Shown here piece by piece: positions 1-9,032 of a stretch of 64,000 bases of DNA. How positions within the stretch are numbered: the stretch's first letter is position 1; every line of letters starts with the position of its first letter. The position numbers were made by a program, and so were the translations under genes. Source of the DNA: JACQQW01 sp964520655 (GTDB taxonomy: Bacteria; Omnitrophota; Gorgyraeia; Zapsychrales; Fredricksoniimonadaceae); contig CAZFNI010000003.1 of the NCBI GenBank assembly GCA_964520655.1, positions 1 to 64,000 of the forward strand. Reading direction: 5' to 3'. The notes beneath the pieces are model-generated. The model saw nothing but the letters and a program-made list of their open reading frames with translations. It had not been told where the DNA came from and made no database searches.

Positions 1-2
1 CG

Positions 3-1271
3 ATCGCTGAATATGCCGTGACCCTGGCCTTGTCCTTGGCGGCCGGGCTTAGTCCGAAGGATGGGCAAGAAGACATGGGGCGGGTGGAATATGGTTTGGC
101 CAGGTTGTTCGCTCATGCCAAGAAGCTTGACGAGACGATCAGCCGTGTCAGGGCGGGCAATTATCAAAGGTCAGGATTAAAAGGATTGAACCTGCTTGAC
201 CAGTCCCAGGACCGCAAGATCTTCATTGGAGGCAAGAATGATGCCCCTGATGAAGCGGTATTAAAAGAGATCGGCCTTAAGATCGCCCAGGATCCTGGTG
301 AAGCAGATTTTTACTGGGGGGATGCCCAGCAGATAAAGATCAGTGAAATAAAGCAAGGGGCCATTGTCATCAATATGGGAGACATTCCTAACGCAGAACT
401 GACCGGTCAATTCAAGGCCAGGGGAGCGGTTCTAGAAACAATACCAAAGAAAGTCAAGGGTGTCAGTCTGCGCGGACGCACCATGGGGGTGATCGGCGGC
501 GCGGGCAAGATCGGCATCAATACCGTGCGTATCGCCAGAGCCCTGGGGATGATCGTGCTCGTCTATGATGTGGACATGGTTTCCGGACAGGCGGTAGGTT
601 TAAAAAAGCAGTACGGTTTTGAGTATGCCTCCCTTGAAGAACTACTTTCCCGATCGGATGTGGTGAGCCTGCATGTGCCGTTTATCCCGGGGAAGACGGA
701 GCACATGATCGATGCTAAACGGATCGCCATGATGAAACAGGGGGCGATGCTCATTAATACGGCCAGAGGGCCCGTCGTTGATACCCCAGCTGTCATTGAG
801 GCGTTAAAGAGCGGTCATATTGCCGCGGCGGGGCTGGATGTGATCGAGGGTGAGCCGGGGATATTCCCGCAGGCTCAAGGGGTAGCTCAGCAGGCAACGG
901 AGGAACAGAAAATTAACTTAAATACCCTGGCGGCCATGCCCAATGTTTTTGTCACGCCGCACAATGCGTTTAACACCACCGCTTCTGCCTGGAGCATGCT
1001 GCACATTACCGCGCAGAGTATTACCGACAAGACGGCTGACCCGGCCTCTGTTGCCGTAGTGAAAAAACCAGCCAAACGCGGGGGGATCGATCTGGATACC
1101 GATAAGATGATTTTGGATACTGCTGCGGATGAAGAACTGCCCATTGTGACAGCCACTCCAGAAGTGATCAAAGAATTAAGCGCGGGGAATTTCACCGGGA
1201 TCAAGGCAACGGTCACAAGCTTGGCCCCTGTCAGCTCTCAGGATATTTCGAGCATGTTCGGGTTTCAATAG
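3..1271 (+). CDS. NAD-dependent 2-hydroxyacid dehydrogenase (phosphoglycerate dehydrogenase-like), 5' end outside the window
   Basis: The reading frame is open from the first base and encodes I-A-E-Y-A-V-T-L-A-L, the substrate-domain segment that normally precedes the NAD domain, so the gene starts upstream of the window; the GTG at 18 is not the true start. The NAD-binding glycine motif GGAGKIG lies at about residue 164 of the visible part. The catalytic Arg is in NTARGPVVD (about 255), the Glu in GLDVIEGEP (about 284) and the His in VTPHNAF (about 320), which is the standard Arg-Glu-His set of the D-isomer-specific dehydrogenases. A C-terminal tail of about 90 residues follows the catalytic domain. 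Phosphoglycerate dehydrogenase is the most likely activity, but other 2-hydroxyacid substrates cannot be excluded. A strong terminator follows. Confidence 0.85.
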   Translation: MAEYAVTLALSLAAGLSPKDGQEDMGRVEYGLARLFAHAKKLDETISRVRAGNYQRSGLKGLNLLDQSQDRKIFIGGKNDAPDEAVLKEIGLKIAQDPGEADFYWGDAQQIKISEIKQGAIVINMGDIPNAELTGQFKARGAVLETIPKKVKGVSLRGRTMGVIGGAGKIGINTVRIARALGMIVLVYDVDMVSGQAVGLKKQYGFEYASLEELLSRSDVVSLHVPFIPGKTEHMIDAKRIAMMKQGAMLINTARGPVVDTPAVIEALKSGHIAAAGLDVIEGEPGIFPQAQGVAQQATEEQKINLNTLAAMPNVFVTPHNAFNTTASAWSMLHITAQSITDKTADPASVAVVKKPAKRGGIDLDTDKMILDTAADEELPIVTATPEVIKELSAGNFTGIKATVTSLAPVSSQDISSMFGFQ

Positions 1272-1297
1272 ATTTAAATTTGGTTCTTATAGACAAT

Positions 1298-1333
1298 AAA
1301 AAAGCCAGCCCTGTTTAAGGGGCTGGCTTTTTT
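1298..1333. terminator. Bidirectional intrinsic terminator between convergent genes
   Basis: A perfect 14-bp stem (AAAAAAGCCAGCCC paired with GGGCTGGCTTTTTT) encloses a loop of about 8 nt. The A-run on one side and the T-run on the other let it end transcription of the dehydrogenase on the plus strand and of the beta-propeller gene on the minus strand, whose stop codons lie 25 bp and 20 bp away. Confidence 0.9.
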
Positions 1334-1354
1334 ATTTTGTTTGCGTTGTGATCG

Positions 1355-3100
1355 TTATTTCAAGCCGAAGGCTTTGAGTTTTCCTCCGTGGAAGAAATAC
1401 AATTTCCCTTCCACTTCATCAACGGTGTATTGAGGCTGTTTGTCGTCAATGTAGACCTGGGAATCTGTCTCTCCCGTGGAGAGATTGATGCCGGCAAGCC
1501 CGACGCCTTTTTTGCCCTCATCATCAACTAAGGTCAGGACGAAGGTGTGCTGGATTGCGGCTTGACTGGCCGTATAGCGGCGGTCGGCCATCCTGTCTAA
1601 GTCGGCCCAGGCGCTTTGCATGCTGCGTTCCGCCGAGGAAAGGCTGGTTTGTCCCGCGGCGTAGCCGTATTGGGCGGACATCGCGTTAAAGACGGTCAGG
1701 GCGGTCATGACGGTCAACATGAACATGGACACGCCGGGGGCGGCATAATACACCGACCAGACAATGTCTTTCTTAGACGCATCGAATGACATGATGTGCT
1801 GCTGACCACGCACGATGATCTGTCCGCTTTTATCGATCGACAAGGCGATCGGGACATCCAAACGTTCTTTACCGACCGCGGTCTTGACCAAACCTTTGGC
1901 CAAACCAAAGACGCCGCCGGTCAAGGCCTTCACTCCGACAGAGGTGACTTCGCTGGCATTAATGGAGCGTTTGAATTTGATCGGTACGGAGAATGATTCT
2001 TTGACCCTGCCGGTCTCATTGACATCCAGACCGATAAGCCGGGTGGCATCGGCGATCATGACACTTTGCTCCTGAGGCAAATAGATCATGTTGGTGATGC
2101 CGCCGGAGGCGCCGGTGTATTTCCACAGCGTTGTGCCGTTGGTCTTATCAATGGCTAATACACCCAAAGGATCGACCAGTTTAAATGTCTTTCCGGCCGG
2201 GTCGGCGAAATTGCCGCCTAAACGCGCGAAGATCATCTTTTCTGTTGAAAGGACCTGGGAGATGAAACCGAAATTGTGTTCACTCTTCCATTTGATCTCG
2301 CCGGTTGCTTTATTGACCGCGTATACAATGCCTTCGCCGGCCGCGTAGATGGTGTCTCCGTCAATGATCGGCTGCGCGTAAGATTTTTTGTATTTGCTGT
2401 GTCCGGTCTTAAACGGGGCTGACCATTTCTTGGCCCCGGTCGCTATATCGAAGGCATCCAGCCCTAAGAAGGGAATATAGAGCGTGTTCTCATCAACGAT
2501 CGGTTCCTGTTGGCCGCTTAAGTCCATTTTGGTAAAGAAACCGGAATTGTCCGCGATGTGCGTCGGGAAAGCGTTAGGATTGGAATATTTGCTTTGCCAT
2601 TTGACCGCGCCGGTCTTGATATCATAGGCGCGCATATAGACCCCATTACCGTCTTTTTCTGTCCCGTAGGCAGTAAAGAACAGCACGACGATCCCGTGTT
2701 TATGGAAAGGATACATGCCGATCGAATAGGCCATCTCCGGTTCTGTCTGCCAGATCTCTTTACCGGTACCCAGATCAAGCGCCCTGATCTTGGTCTTAGC
2801 GCCGATGGCCACATAATCATTGACCAGTAATATCGGTGTACCTGGGATCTCGCGGGTATTGAACGAAGCGGTCTTGGGAAGATCGTCCCGGGTCCAGATG
2901 ACCGAGCCGTTGTCCGGGTTGATGCTCATGAGGTTATTCGCGGTTCCCACAAGCAAGGTCCCGAAATTGGTGACCTGGCTCCAAGTCCGCTTTTGTGGAA
3001 GGTCTTGCTCCCATAAGAGGGTGGAGGCGTGTGTGATATTCGCCGGAAAAACTAGCAGGGTGATCAACAGGCAGCACAACAATTTTTTCACGTGGTTCAT
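1355..3100 (-). CDS. Secreted PQQ-type beta-propeller repeat protein (BamB-like fold)
   Basis: 581 residues. A signal peptide starts MNHVKKLLCC and runs through a hydrophobic core to about NITHAS. Repeated blades of the pyrrolo-quinoline quinone type follow, for example SINPDNGSVIWTRDDLP, ALDLGTGKEIWQTEP, AFDIATGAKKWSAP and AVNKATGEIKWKS. This is the GxxxW pattern of BamB and quinoprotein dehydrogenase propellers. I see no dehydrogenase active-site residues and no lipobox, so an enzymatic role is not supported. A hydrophobic, Ala/Met-rich stretch around residues 455-480 interrupts the later blades. The start at 3100 is chosen because AAAGGA lies about 6 nt upstream and the signal peptide begins there; an in-frame ATG 93 bp further upstream would add an unlikely N-terminal extension that reaches the neighbouring promoter. 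Confidence 0.7.
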   Translation of the reverse strand: MNHVKKLLCCLLITLLVFPANITHASTLLWEQDLPQKRTWSQVTNFGTLLVGTANNLMSINPDNGSVIWTRDDLPKTASFNTREIPGTPILLVNDYVAIGAKTKIRALDLGTGKEIWQTEPEMAYSIGMYPFHKHGIVVLFFTAYGTEKDGNGVYMRAYDIKTGAVKWQSKYSNPNAFPTHIADNSGFFTKMDLSGQQEPIVDENTLYIPFLGLDAFDIATGAKKWSAPFKTGHSKYKKSYAQPIIDGDTIYAAGEGIVYAVNKATGEIKWKSEHNFGFISQVLSTEKMIFARLGGNFADPAGKTFKLVDPLGVLAIDKTNGTTLWKYTGASGGITNMIYLPQEQSVMIADATRLIGLDVNETGRVKESFSVPIKFKRSINASEVTSVGVKALTGGVFGLAKGLVKTAVGKERLDVPIALSIDKSGQIIVRGQQHIMSFDASKKDIVWSVYYAAPGVSMFMLTVMTALTVFNAMSAQYGYAAGQTSLSSAERSMQSAWADLDRMADRRYTASQAAIQHTFVLTLVDDEGKKGVGLAGINLSTGETDSQVYIDDKQPQYTVDEVEGKLYFFHGGKLKAFGLK

Positions 3101-3192
3101 ACAGGTCCTTTTCGATGTCAGGTTTAATGGGTGATTCAAACAGGGGATAGGATACAAAAAAATGAGGTGATTGTCCAGCAGCGATTCATTCA

Positions 3193-3221
3193 TTGATTAT
3201 TTGTCAGCCGTCGGTTAGAAT
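3193..3221 (+). promoter_or_regulatory. Sigma70-type promoter of the SDR gene, almost leaderless
   Basis: TTGATT (3193-3198), a 17-bp spacer and TAGAAT (3216-3221). The predicted transcription start is about 3228, only about 4 nt before the ATG at 3232. The -35 box coincides with the more upstream in-frame ATG at 3193, so that codon cannot be the start. There is no Shine-Dalgarno. Confidence 0.6.
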
Positions 3222-3231
3222 TGCTTCCATT

Positions 3232-4764
3232 ATGATCAAGCAAGCCAAGTATTCCCAGGAGCAGATCGCCGCGTGCATTGAATTGCTTAAAGACATGGTC
3301 GCCAACAGTGATGAATTGGCGCACCTCTCTGTTGAGCAGCGCATTGACCTGCTTAAGACAGCGGGATATCTTTCTCGTCCTGATAAGGATGAGATCCGCA
3401 AACGTAAAAAAGACCGCCGGCAGTTGAAACATCACAAGCGTTCCCAGCATGAACGCCAGGTGCGGGCCTCAACAGGCATACGCAGCGCCCGGCAGGCTGC
3501 GGTGTTCACGGCGCCGCTGGCTGTCACTGATACCAATGCTGCGCAGGCTTCCAGCAAATTAGAATTGATCCGTCCGCAGGCCTGCTATGTCTGCAAGGCG
3601 GAATATACGCAGGTGCATTTTTTTTACGATGCCATGTGCCCCGGCTGCGCCGAACTTAATTATGCCAAACGTTTCCAGACAGCCCCGCTGCATGGTCAGG
3701 TCGCATTGATCACCGGTTCCCGGCTTAAGATCGGTTATCAAGCTTCCCTCATGATGCTTCGCGCTGGAGCGTTGGTGATCGCAACGACAAGATTCCCGAT
3801 CGATTCTGCGCTGCGCTATTCTAAAGAAAGCGATTTTGCTAACTGGAAAGACCGCCTGCATATTTACGGGCTGGACCTGCGCCACACGCCCAGTGTCGAA
3901 TTGTTCTGTGATTATATTGAATCGAAGTATGACCGCCTGGACCTATTGATCAATAATGCCGCCCAGACGGTGCGGCGCCCGCCGGGCTTCTACGCGCATT
4001 TGATGGCTAATGAAACAATGGACATTAGTCTTTTACCGGCCGATGTGCAGGCCCTCTTGCGTCCTTTTGCTGCATGTAAGGATAAACTGAAACTGTCCAA
4101 TGCAAGTAATACGACAGCGCCCGCATTGGGCTGGAGCGCTTCAATGCCCGGCATCGGGCTTAGCGCCTCAGCAAGACTTTCCCAGATCCCCTATACGCAT
4201 GACCAAACATTACCGGCGGAGAAAGTGTTCCCGCAGGGTCAGTTGGACGCGGATCTGCAGCAGGTGGACCTGCGTGAAAATAACAGCTGGCGGTTGCGTT
4301 TAGGCGAAATACAGACCGCAGAGATGATCGAGTTGCAGTTAGTCAATGCGGTCGCTCCTTTCGTGTTATGCAACCGTCTATCCCATATGATGAAGCGGGA
4401 TAATACGGGTAAGAAACATATCGTCAATGTCTCGGCGATGGAGGGGAAATTCCACCGTTACACGAAGACCGACAGGCATCCGCATACCAATATGGCCAAA
4501 GCGGCATTGAATATGCTGACGCACACTTCGGCCAGCGATCTGGCGAAATACGGTATTTTTATGAACGCGGTGGACACCGGCTGGGTCACTGACGAGGATC
4601 CGGCCGCTTTGTCGCTTCGTAAGCAGGCCATGCATGATTTTCAGCCTCCCTTGGATATTGTCGATGGGGCGGCGCGTGTCTGCGACCCGTTCTTTCACGG
4701 GATCAACACCGGCATACACTGGTCGGGAAAATTCTTAAAAGATTATTTCCCGTGCGATTGGTAG
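3232..4764 (+). CDS. Short-chain dehydrogenase/reductase family protein with an N-terminal zinc-ribbon-like segment
   Basis: 510 residues. The N-terminal third is basic and helical, followed by a four-cysteine cluster (C118, C121, C136, C139) that could bind zinc. The Rossmann domain starts at GQVALITGSRLKIG (about 155-168) and has the NNAAQ motif. Near S401 (NVSAMEGKF) the usual YxxxK is replaced by TNMAK: T419 stands where the catalytic tyrosine should be, while K423 is kept. An insertion of about 100 residues separates the NNA motif from the active-site region. It is clearly of SDR descent, but because the tyrosine is missing I do not assign a dehydrogenase reaction. Start 3232 is set by the promoter position. 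Confidence 0.75.
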   Translation: MIKQAKYSQEQIAACIELLKDMVANSDELAHLSVEQRIDLLKTAGYLSRPDKDEIRKRKKDRRQLKHHKRSQHERQVRASTGIRSARQAAVFTAPLAVTDTNAAQASSKLELIRPQACYVCKAEYTQVHFFYDAMCPGCAELNYAKRFQTAPLHGQVALITGSRLKIGYQASLMMLRAGALVIATTRFPIDSALRYSKESDFANWKDRLHIYGLDLRHTPSVELFCDYIESKYDRLDLLINNAAQTVRRPPGFYAHLMANETMDISLLPADVQALLRPFAACKDKLKLSNASNTTAPALGWSASMPGIGLSASARLSQIPYTHDQTLPAEKVFPQGQLDADLQQVDLRENNSWRLRLGEIQTAEMIELQLVNAVAPFVLCNRLSHMMKRDNTGKKHIVNVSAMEGKFHRYTKTDRHPHTNMAKAALNMLTHTSASDLAKYGIFMNAVDTGWVTDEDPAALSLRKQAMHDFQPPLDIVDGAARVCDPFFHGINTGIHWSGKFLKDYFPCDW

Positions 4765-4776
4765 GGATCTTTATCC

Positions 4777-6363
4777 ATGAATGATTACGAAAGAACAGAA
4801 ACAGCCAGACGGCGGACATTCGCCATCATCTCACATCCTGACGCTGGGAAAACAACGCTGACCGAGAAATTGCTGCTTTACGGCGGTGCGCTGGATCTGG
4901 CCGGATCGGTCACGTCCCGTAAAAAGCAGCGCGAAACAGCTTCAGACTGGATGGAGCTGGAAAAAAAGCGCGGGATATCCATTTCTTCGACGGTCCTGCA
5001 GTTTGATTACCAGGGCTATCGCTTGAATCTGCTGGACACGCCGGGGCATAAGGATTTCTCGGAAGATACTTACCGTGTGTTGATGGCGGTGGACTCGGTC
5101 ATCATGGTCATTGACGCTGGTAAAGGGATCGAAAGCCAGACGCTCAAACTATTTGAAGTGTGCCGCAAACGCGGCATTCCTATTTTTACCTTTATGAACA
5201 AATTAGACAGGCCGGCCAAGCCGTCCCTGGAACTGATCGACCAGCTGGAAAAGGTGTTGAACCTGCATGCATTCCCGATCAATTGGCCGCTGGGCAATGG
5301 CCCGGAATTCAAAGGTATTTACGACCGTTTAAATAAACAAGTGCATCTGTTTGAACGCACACCGGGTGGTGCGTATAAGGCCCCGGTCTCGGTGCACGAT
5401 CTCTCTGATCCTTTTGTCAAAGGGATCATGTATGAACGTACCTATAACGAAGTGGTCGAAGAGTTGCAGATGTTAGACGGCGCGCATGAAGGGTTTGATC
5501 CGCAAGCCGTGCTTGCCGGTAAAACAACGCCGGTGTTTTTTGGCAGTGGCGGGAATAATTTTGGAGTTGAGTTCCTGCTCAAAGGATTTTTGGAATATTC
5601 CGCTCCGCCGACACCCAGGATGACCAAAGACGGCCCGCTGCCCTTAGATCATCCGGATTTCTCAGCCTTTATTTTCAAGGTCCAAACGAACATGAACCCG
5701 CTGCACCGCGACCGGGTGGTCTTTGCCAGAGTCTGTTCCGGGAGGTTTTACAGGGACATGTCGGTCTACCACGCGCGCTCCGGTAAGGAGATCAAGATCA
5801 GCGATTCCTACAATATGTTCGGCCGTTCCCGGGAAGTCATCAATGAAGCTTTCCCCGGCGACATTCTGGGATTTGTCACGAAGCTGGATTTTCGCATCGG
5901 CGACACCATCAGCACCAACCCTAAGCTTGTGCTTGAGCAGATCCCGCGTTTCGCGCCGGAATGTTTCGGGTATTTGCAAAATTCCATGGCTTCTTCGTAT
6001 AAATCGTTTCGGAAAGGCGTTGACCATTTGCTGGCGGAAGATATTGTGCAGGCGTTCCATGTCCAGGGATCAAAAAGCGCGACACCTTTATTGGGAGCGG
6101 TTGGGCCGCTGCAGTTTGAAGTCTTACAGTACCGTTTAAAAGACGAATACGGTGCGGATTCCTATCTGGATGCCATGCCCTGGAAATTACTGCGCTGGGT
6201 TGATTCATCACTATCGGATGAACAGCTTAAAGAGCTTGTCCCGCAGGGCGGCGCGTTTTGCCGGGACGACCAGGACAGACGGGCGATCCTGTTTCCCACG
6301 CCGTGGTCATTAAAATATTTCTCAGAGAAGAATGCTGAGGTAAGGCTTTTGGATTCACCGTAA
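4777..6363 (+). CDS. prfC: Peptide chain release factor 3
   Basis: 528 residues, the normal RF3 length. RF3 is the translational GTPase that removes RF1/RF2 from the ribosome after termination. The P-loop is SHPDAGKTTL (about 19-28), followed by the RF3-typical TSRKKQRETASDWMELEKKRGIS switch region (residues about 45-67), DTPGHKDF for G3 and NKLDRP for G4. Domain II and the RF3 C-terminal domain follow (PLQFEVLQYRLKDEYG). It lies 12 bp after the SDR gene with AGGGAT ahead of its ATG, so the two are probably co-transcribed. No anomaly was seen. Confidence 0.95.
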   Translation: MNDYERTETARRRTFAIISHPDAGKTTLTEKLLLYGGALDLAGSVTSRKKQRETASDWMELEKKRGISISSTVLQFDYQGYRLNLLDTPGHKDFSEDTYRVLMAVDSVIMVIDAGKGIESQTLKLFEVCRKRGIPIFTFMNKLDRPAKPSLELIDQLEKVLNLHAFPINWPLGNGPEFKGIYDRLNKQVHLFERTPGGAYKAPVSVHDLSDPFVKGIMYERTYNEVVEELQMLDGAHEGFDPQAVLAGKTTPVFFGSGGNNFGVEFLLKGFLEYSAPPTPRMTKDGPLPLDHPDFSAFIFKVQTNMNPLHRDRVVFARVCSGRFYRDMSVYHARSGKEIKISDSYNMFGRSREVINEAFPGDILGFVTKLDFRIGDTISTNPKLVLEQIPRFAPECFGYLQNSMASSYKSFRKGVDHLLAEDIVQAFHVQGSKSATPLLGAVGPLQFEVLQYRLKDEYGADSYLDAMPWKLLRWVDSSLSDEQLKELVPQGGAFCRDDQDRRAILFPTPWSLKYFSEKNAEVRLLDSP

Positions 6364-6383
6364 TTCAAGAGAGAGGAAAAGCG

Positions 6384-7340
6384 ATGCTGCAGGCATTTTC
6401 TAACTGGCTGGTCTTTGATGTGATGAGTTTGGAACACGGCTCCATGATGGCTGATGTGATGGTGTATTTTGTTTATGATTTTATCAAGATCCTGCTGATG
6501 CTCTTTAGCATGATCTTTGCCGTCGGTGTACTGCGCACGTATCTACAGCAGGAAAAGATCGAGCAGTGGCTTATCAAACGGGGCATCTGGGGCAATGTGA
6601 TGGCCGCTCTTTTGGGGGCTGTGACGCCGTTTTGTTCCTGCTCATCGATCCCGATATTTTTGAGCTTTGTGCGGACAGGCATTCCTTTAGGCGTCATGCT
6701 GTCGTTCTTGGTGACATCGCCGGTCGTCAATGAATATTTAGTCGTGTTGATGCTGGGCACGTTCGGCTGGAAGATCACGCTGCTTTATGTCTTAAGCGGA
6801 CTGATGATCGGGATCGTCACGGGCCTGATCTTGGGCCGAATGAGATTGGAGCAGTATTTGGTTACGGACATGAAACCTGAGGGAACTCAGAAATCCTCGT
6901 CCCGCGCCTACACGTTACAAGCGCGGGTGGATTTTGGTTTTAAGGAAGCAGTGAGCATTGTGCGCAAGTTATGGGTTTGGATCTTAGTGGGGGTGGGGAT
7001 CGGGGCTTTCGTCCATAATTATGTGCCTCAATCCGCGATCCAGTCGATATTAAGCAAGACGGGCGTATTTTCTGTCCCTATCGCGACGATCTTGGGTGTG
7101 CCGATCTACGGCAGCTGCGCGGCGATCGTGCCCATTGCGGTTGTTCTATTTGAAAAGGGAGTTCCGCTTGGAACAGCATTATCCTTTATGATGGCGGTGT
7201 CCGCCTTAAGTCTTCCGGAAGCGGTCATGCTGCGACGGGCCATGCAGTTAAAACTGATCGTGATCTTCTTTGCCATCACCACACTAGCCATCATCGTGAC
7301 TGGCTACTTGTTCAATATGCTGCAGAGTGTATTGATCTAA
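6384..7340 (+). CDS. Eight-helix permease of the ArsP/YraQ (DUF318) family
   Basis: 318 residues with about eight membrane helices. The family signature is visible twice. The first copy has TPFCSCSSIPIF then GIPLGVMLSFLVTSP around residues 80-112, and the second has PIYGSCAAIVPIA then GVPLGTALSFMMA around 235-270. Members include the organoarsenical exporter ArsP, and the CSCSS cysteines are implicated in substrate binding there. There is no ars operon here, so the substrate is open. The gene follows prfC by 20 bp with a GAGAGGAAAA ribosome site. Confidence 0.8.
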   Translation: MLQAFSNWLVFDVMSLEHGSMMADVMVYFVYDFIKILLMLFSMIFAVGVLRTYLQQEKIEQWLIKRGIWGNVMAALLGAVTPFCSCSSIPIFLSFVRTGIPLGVMLSFLVTSPVVNEYLVVLMLGTFGWKITLLYVLSGLMIGIVTGLILGRMRLEQYLVTDMKPEGTQKSSSRAYTLQARVDFGFKEAVSIVRKLWVWILVGVGIGAFVHNYVPQSAIQSILSKTGVFSVPIATILGVPIYGSCAAIVPIAVVLFEKGVPLGTALSFMMAVSALSLPEAVMLRRAMQLKLIVIFFAITTLAIIVTGYLFNMLQSVLI

Positions 7341-7374
7341 ATGGGTTAAGTCCACCCTTAGAATATTTTTATAT

Positions 7375-8892
7375 TTATCCGATGTATCCTCGTTCCGTCG
7401 CAAAGATCTCTTTTTCTTCCGGCTTGGCCTGAGGCAGTTTCTTTTTGATCAAGTCAGGCAGGTTACGCATTGTCATTTCTTTGGATTTGAGGACAGTATG
7501 CCAGTAAAATCTCATGCCTGACAGCGGCCGGATGCGGTAGAACAGCAATTCATTGACCATGGTCAAATTCCCCAGCATGCGAAAGACGATATTCTCCGGC
7601 CAGGACACTATTTTCTTGAATAATGGTATCCATCTCGGCGAGAATTTGACGAATATCCAGAACAAGCAGGCGATGTTGCGGAATTCTTTCGCGTAAGGCG
7701 TGATCAAATTGATCTCGGTTGATTCCGCGACGTGTTTTTGAATGTCAAAATTAGGGTCGACAAAACCGTTCTTGACCGCGTAATCGACCATCGGCAGTCC
7801 GGGGAACAAGAGGAAGGTGTTGGCCCGGGTGTAATTAGATTTTAGTTTCATGTTCAGCGCGACCGTTTCAAAGGCCTGGTCCAGTGTTTCACCGGGCAGC
7901 CCGATCATATTGGTCGTCAGCATCTTGATCTTGCGTTCATGCAGCAGCTTGGCTCCTTCGATCATGTGCTCATTCTTAACGTTCTTTTTGATGACGACCG
8001 AACGCAATTCCTCGCTGCCGGATTCTAGACCGATGGCCACCCCGTAAGCGCCGGATCTGACCAGCAGGTCTGCCGAGTGTTGGACCACGGAATCATAGCG
8101 GATATTGCAGGAGTAAGGGATGCCGATCTCTTTCGGGTATATGTCCGCGAATTCTTCCAGCCATTCATAGGCATTGCGGATAAAGAACAGGTCGTCGGAA
8201 AAGTGCACGTGCCGTAACGGATAGCGTTCTTTGATGTATTTGATCTCATCAATGATGCGACGCGGTGTTTTACGGCGCACGTAGTTGCCTTTGCCCTTGT
8301 ACATGCCGCGGATGACTGGTTCGTGGCAAAAGGTGCAGGGATAGGGGCAGCCCATGCTGGCGATGAAACGCTTCATGGGGACGTCCCTTAAAAATGGATA
8401 CTTATAATACAATTCCCTGTCGGGGAACGGCAGCGCGTTTAAGTCCGCGGTTGGGCGCATGTCATTTTGATATATTGTCCCGTCAGAGGTCTTGACATGG
8501 AGGTTAGGGATGCGTGTGAAATTCTTGCCCGCTTCCATCGCCGTGACAAGATCCAGAAATGCTTCTTCGCCTTCCCCCCGGCAGATGATGTCAATGCCGT
8601 CGTTATTCAAGACTTCAGGGGAGTATGTTGGATGAGGACCGCCCATGATCATGGGCACGTCAAAAATCTTTTTTAAACGCTGGGCTAACGTGATCAGCGA
8701 ATTGTGGACGCCGGTAAGCGCGGAAAATGCGATGATCTGAGGGTTTATTTCCCGGACAGCTGATTCTAAGTCCGGCGTGTGGGTCATCAACAGAAGATCC
8801 GTTGAATGGCCGTGGGCTTTAAGCATCCCAGAAATATTGGCCACGCCGATCGATTCCTGGATGCCGTTGTTCTGGATGAAAAGGACCTTCAT
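7375..8892 (-). CDS. B12-binding-domain radical SAM protein
   Basis: 505 residues. The N-terminal 140 residues look like a cobalamin-binding Rossmann domain (KVLFIQNNGI, then the GGPHPTYSPE segment). A radical SAM domain with CPYPCTFC, the CxxxCxxC iron-sulfur ligands, follows at about residue 200, then the GLESGSEEL motif. The C-terminal 120 residues are typical of the large subfamily that includes lipid, hopanoid and bacteriochlorophyll modifying enzymes. The reaction cannot be read from the sequence and no pathway partner lies next to it. The start at 8892 (MKVLFIQ) fits the domain start and a TATAAT 10 nt upstream. Confidence 0.85.
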   Translation of the reverse strand: MKVLFIQNNGIQESIGVANISGMLKAHGHSTDLLLMTHTPDLESAVREINPQIIAFSALTGVHNSLITLAQRLKKIFDVPMIMGGPHPTYSPEVLNNDGIDIICRGEGEEAFLDLVTAMEAGKNFTRIPNLHVKTSDGTIYQNDMRPTADLNALPFPDRELYYKYPFLRDVPMKRFIASMGCPYPCTFCHEPVIRGMYKGKGNYVRRKTPRRIIDEIKYIKERYPLRHVHFSDDLFFIRNAYEWLEEFADIYPKEIGIPYSCNIRYDSVVQHSADLLVRSGAYGVAIGLESGSEELRSVVIKKNVKNEHMIEGAKLLHERKIKMLTTNMIGLPGETLDQAFETVALNMKLKSNYTRANTFLLFPGLPMVDYAVKNGFVDPNFDIQKHVAESTEINLITPYAKEFRNIACLFWIFVKFSPRWIPLFKKIVSWPENIVFRMLGNLTMVNELLFYRIRPLSGMRFYWHTVLKSKEMTMRNLPDLIKKKLPQAKPEEKEIFATERGYIG

Positions 8893-8902
8893 AACTGGTG
8901 CG

Positions 8903-8908
8903 ATTATA
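8903..8908 (-). promoter_or_regulatory. -10 box for the radical SAM gene
   Basis: TATAAT on the minus strand ends 10 nt before the ATG at 8892, giving a predicted leader of about 4 nt. No Shine-Dalgarno is present and the -35 region is poor. Confidence 0.45.
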
Positions 8909-8979
8909 ACAAAACGCAGGGTAATCACCTAACAAAAAAGCTTGGTTTAATTTGGTGCAGGGTTTTTTGTGTTTTGGGG

Positions 8980-9013
8980 TATAATGCTTTGTTTTTAACC
9001 AGGGCTTAAGCCC
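8980..9013 (+). promoter_or_regulatory. -10 box and leader palindrome upstream of the DEAD-box helicase gene
   Basis: A perfect TATAAT lies at 8980-8985 with no good -35 box. The predicted leader of about 40 nt contains a perfect 12-bp palindrome, GGGCTTAAGCCC (9002-9013), just before the GAGAGAAGG ribosome site. It could be an operator or a small mRNA structure. Confidence 0.45.
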
Positions 9014-9032
9014 CAAGAGAGAGAAGGTTTAT

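Noticed and set aside
18..1271. GTG at 18 as the start of the 2-hydroxyacid dehydrogenase
   Set aside because: The frame is open to the window edge and the codons before it (I-A-E-Y-A) are part of the family's conserved segment, so the gene is truncated by the window.
3193..3231. Upstream ATG for the SDR gene
   Set aside because: It coincides with the -35 box TTGATT; the promoter places the transcription start just before 3232.
5070..6437. Several long minus-strand frames opposite prfC
   Set aside because: Low-complexity translations without motifs; the plus-strand RF3 is complete and conserved.
7341..7374. Terminator between the ArsP-like gene and the radical SAM gene
   Set aside because: Only a 4-bp stem (GGGT/ACCC) is possible in the 34-bp gap.
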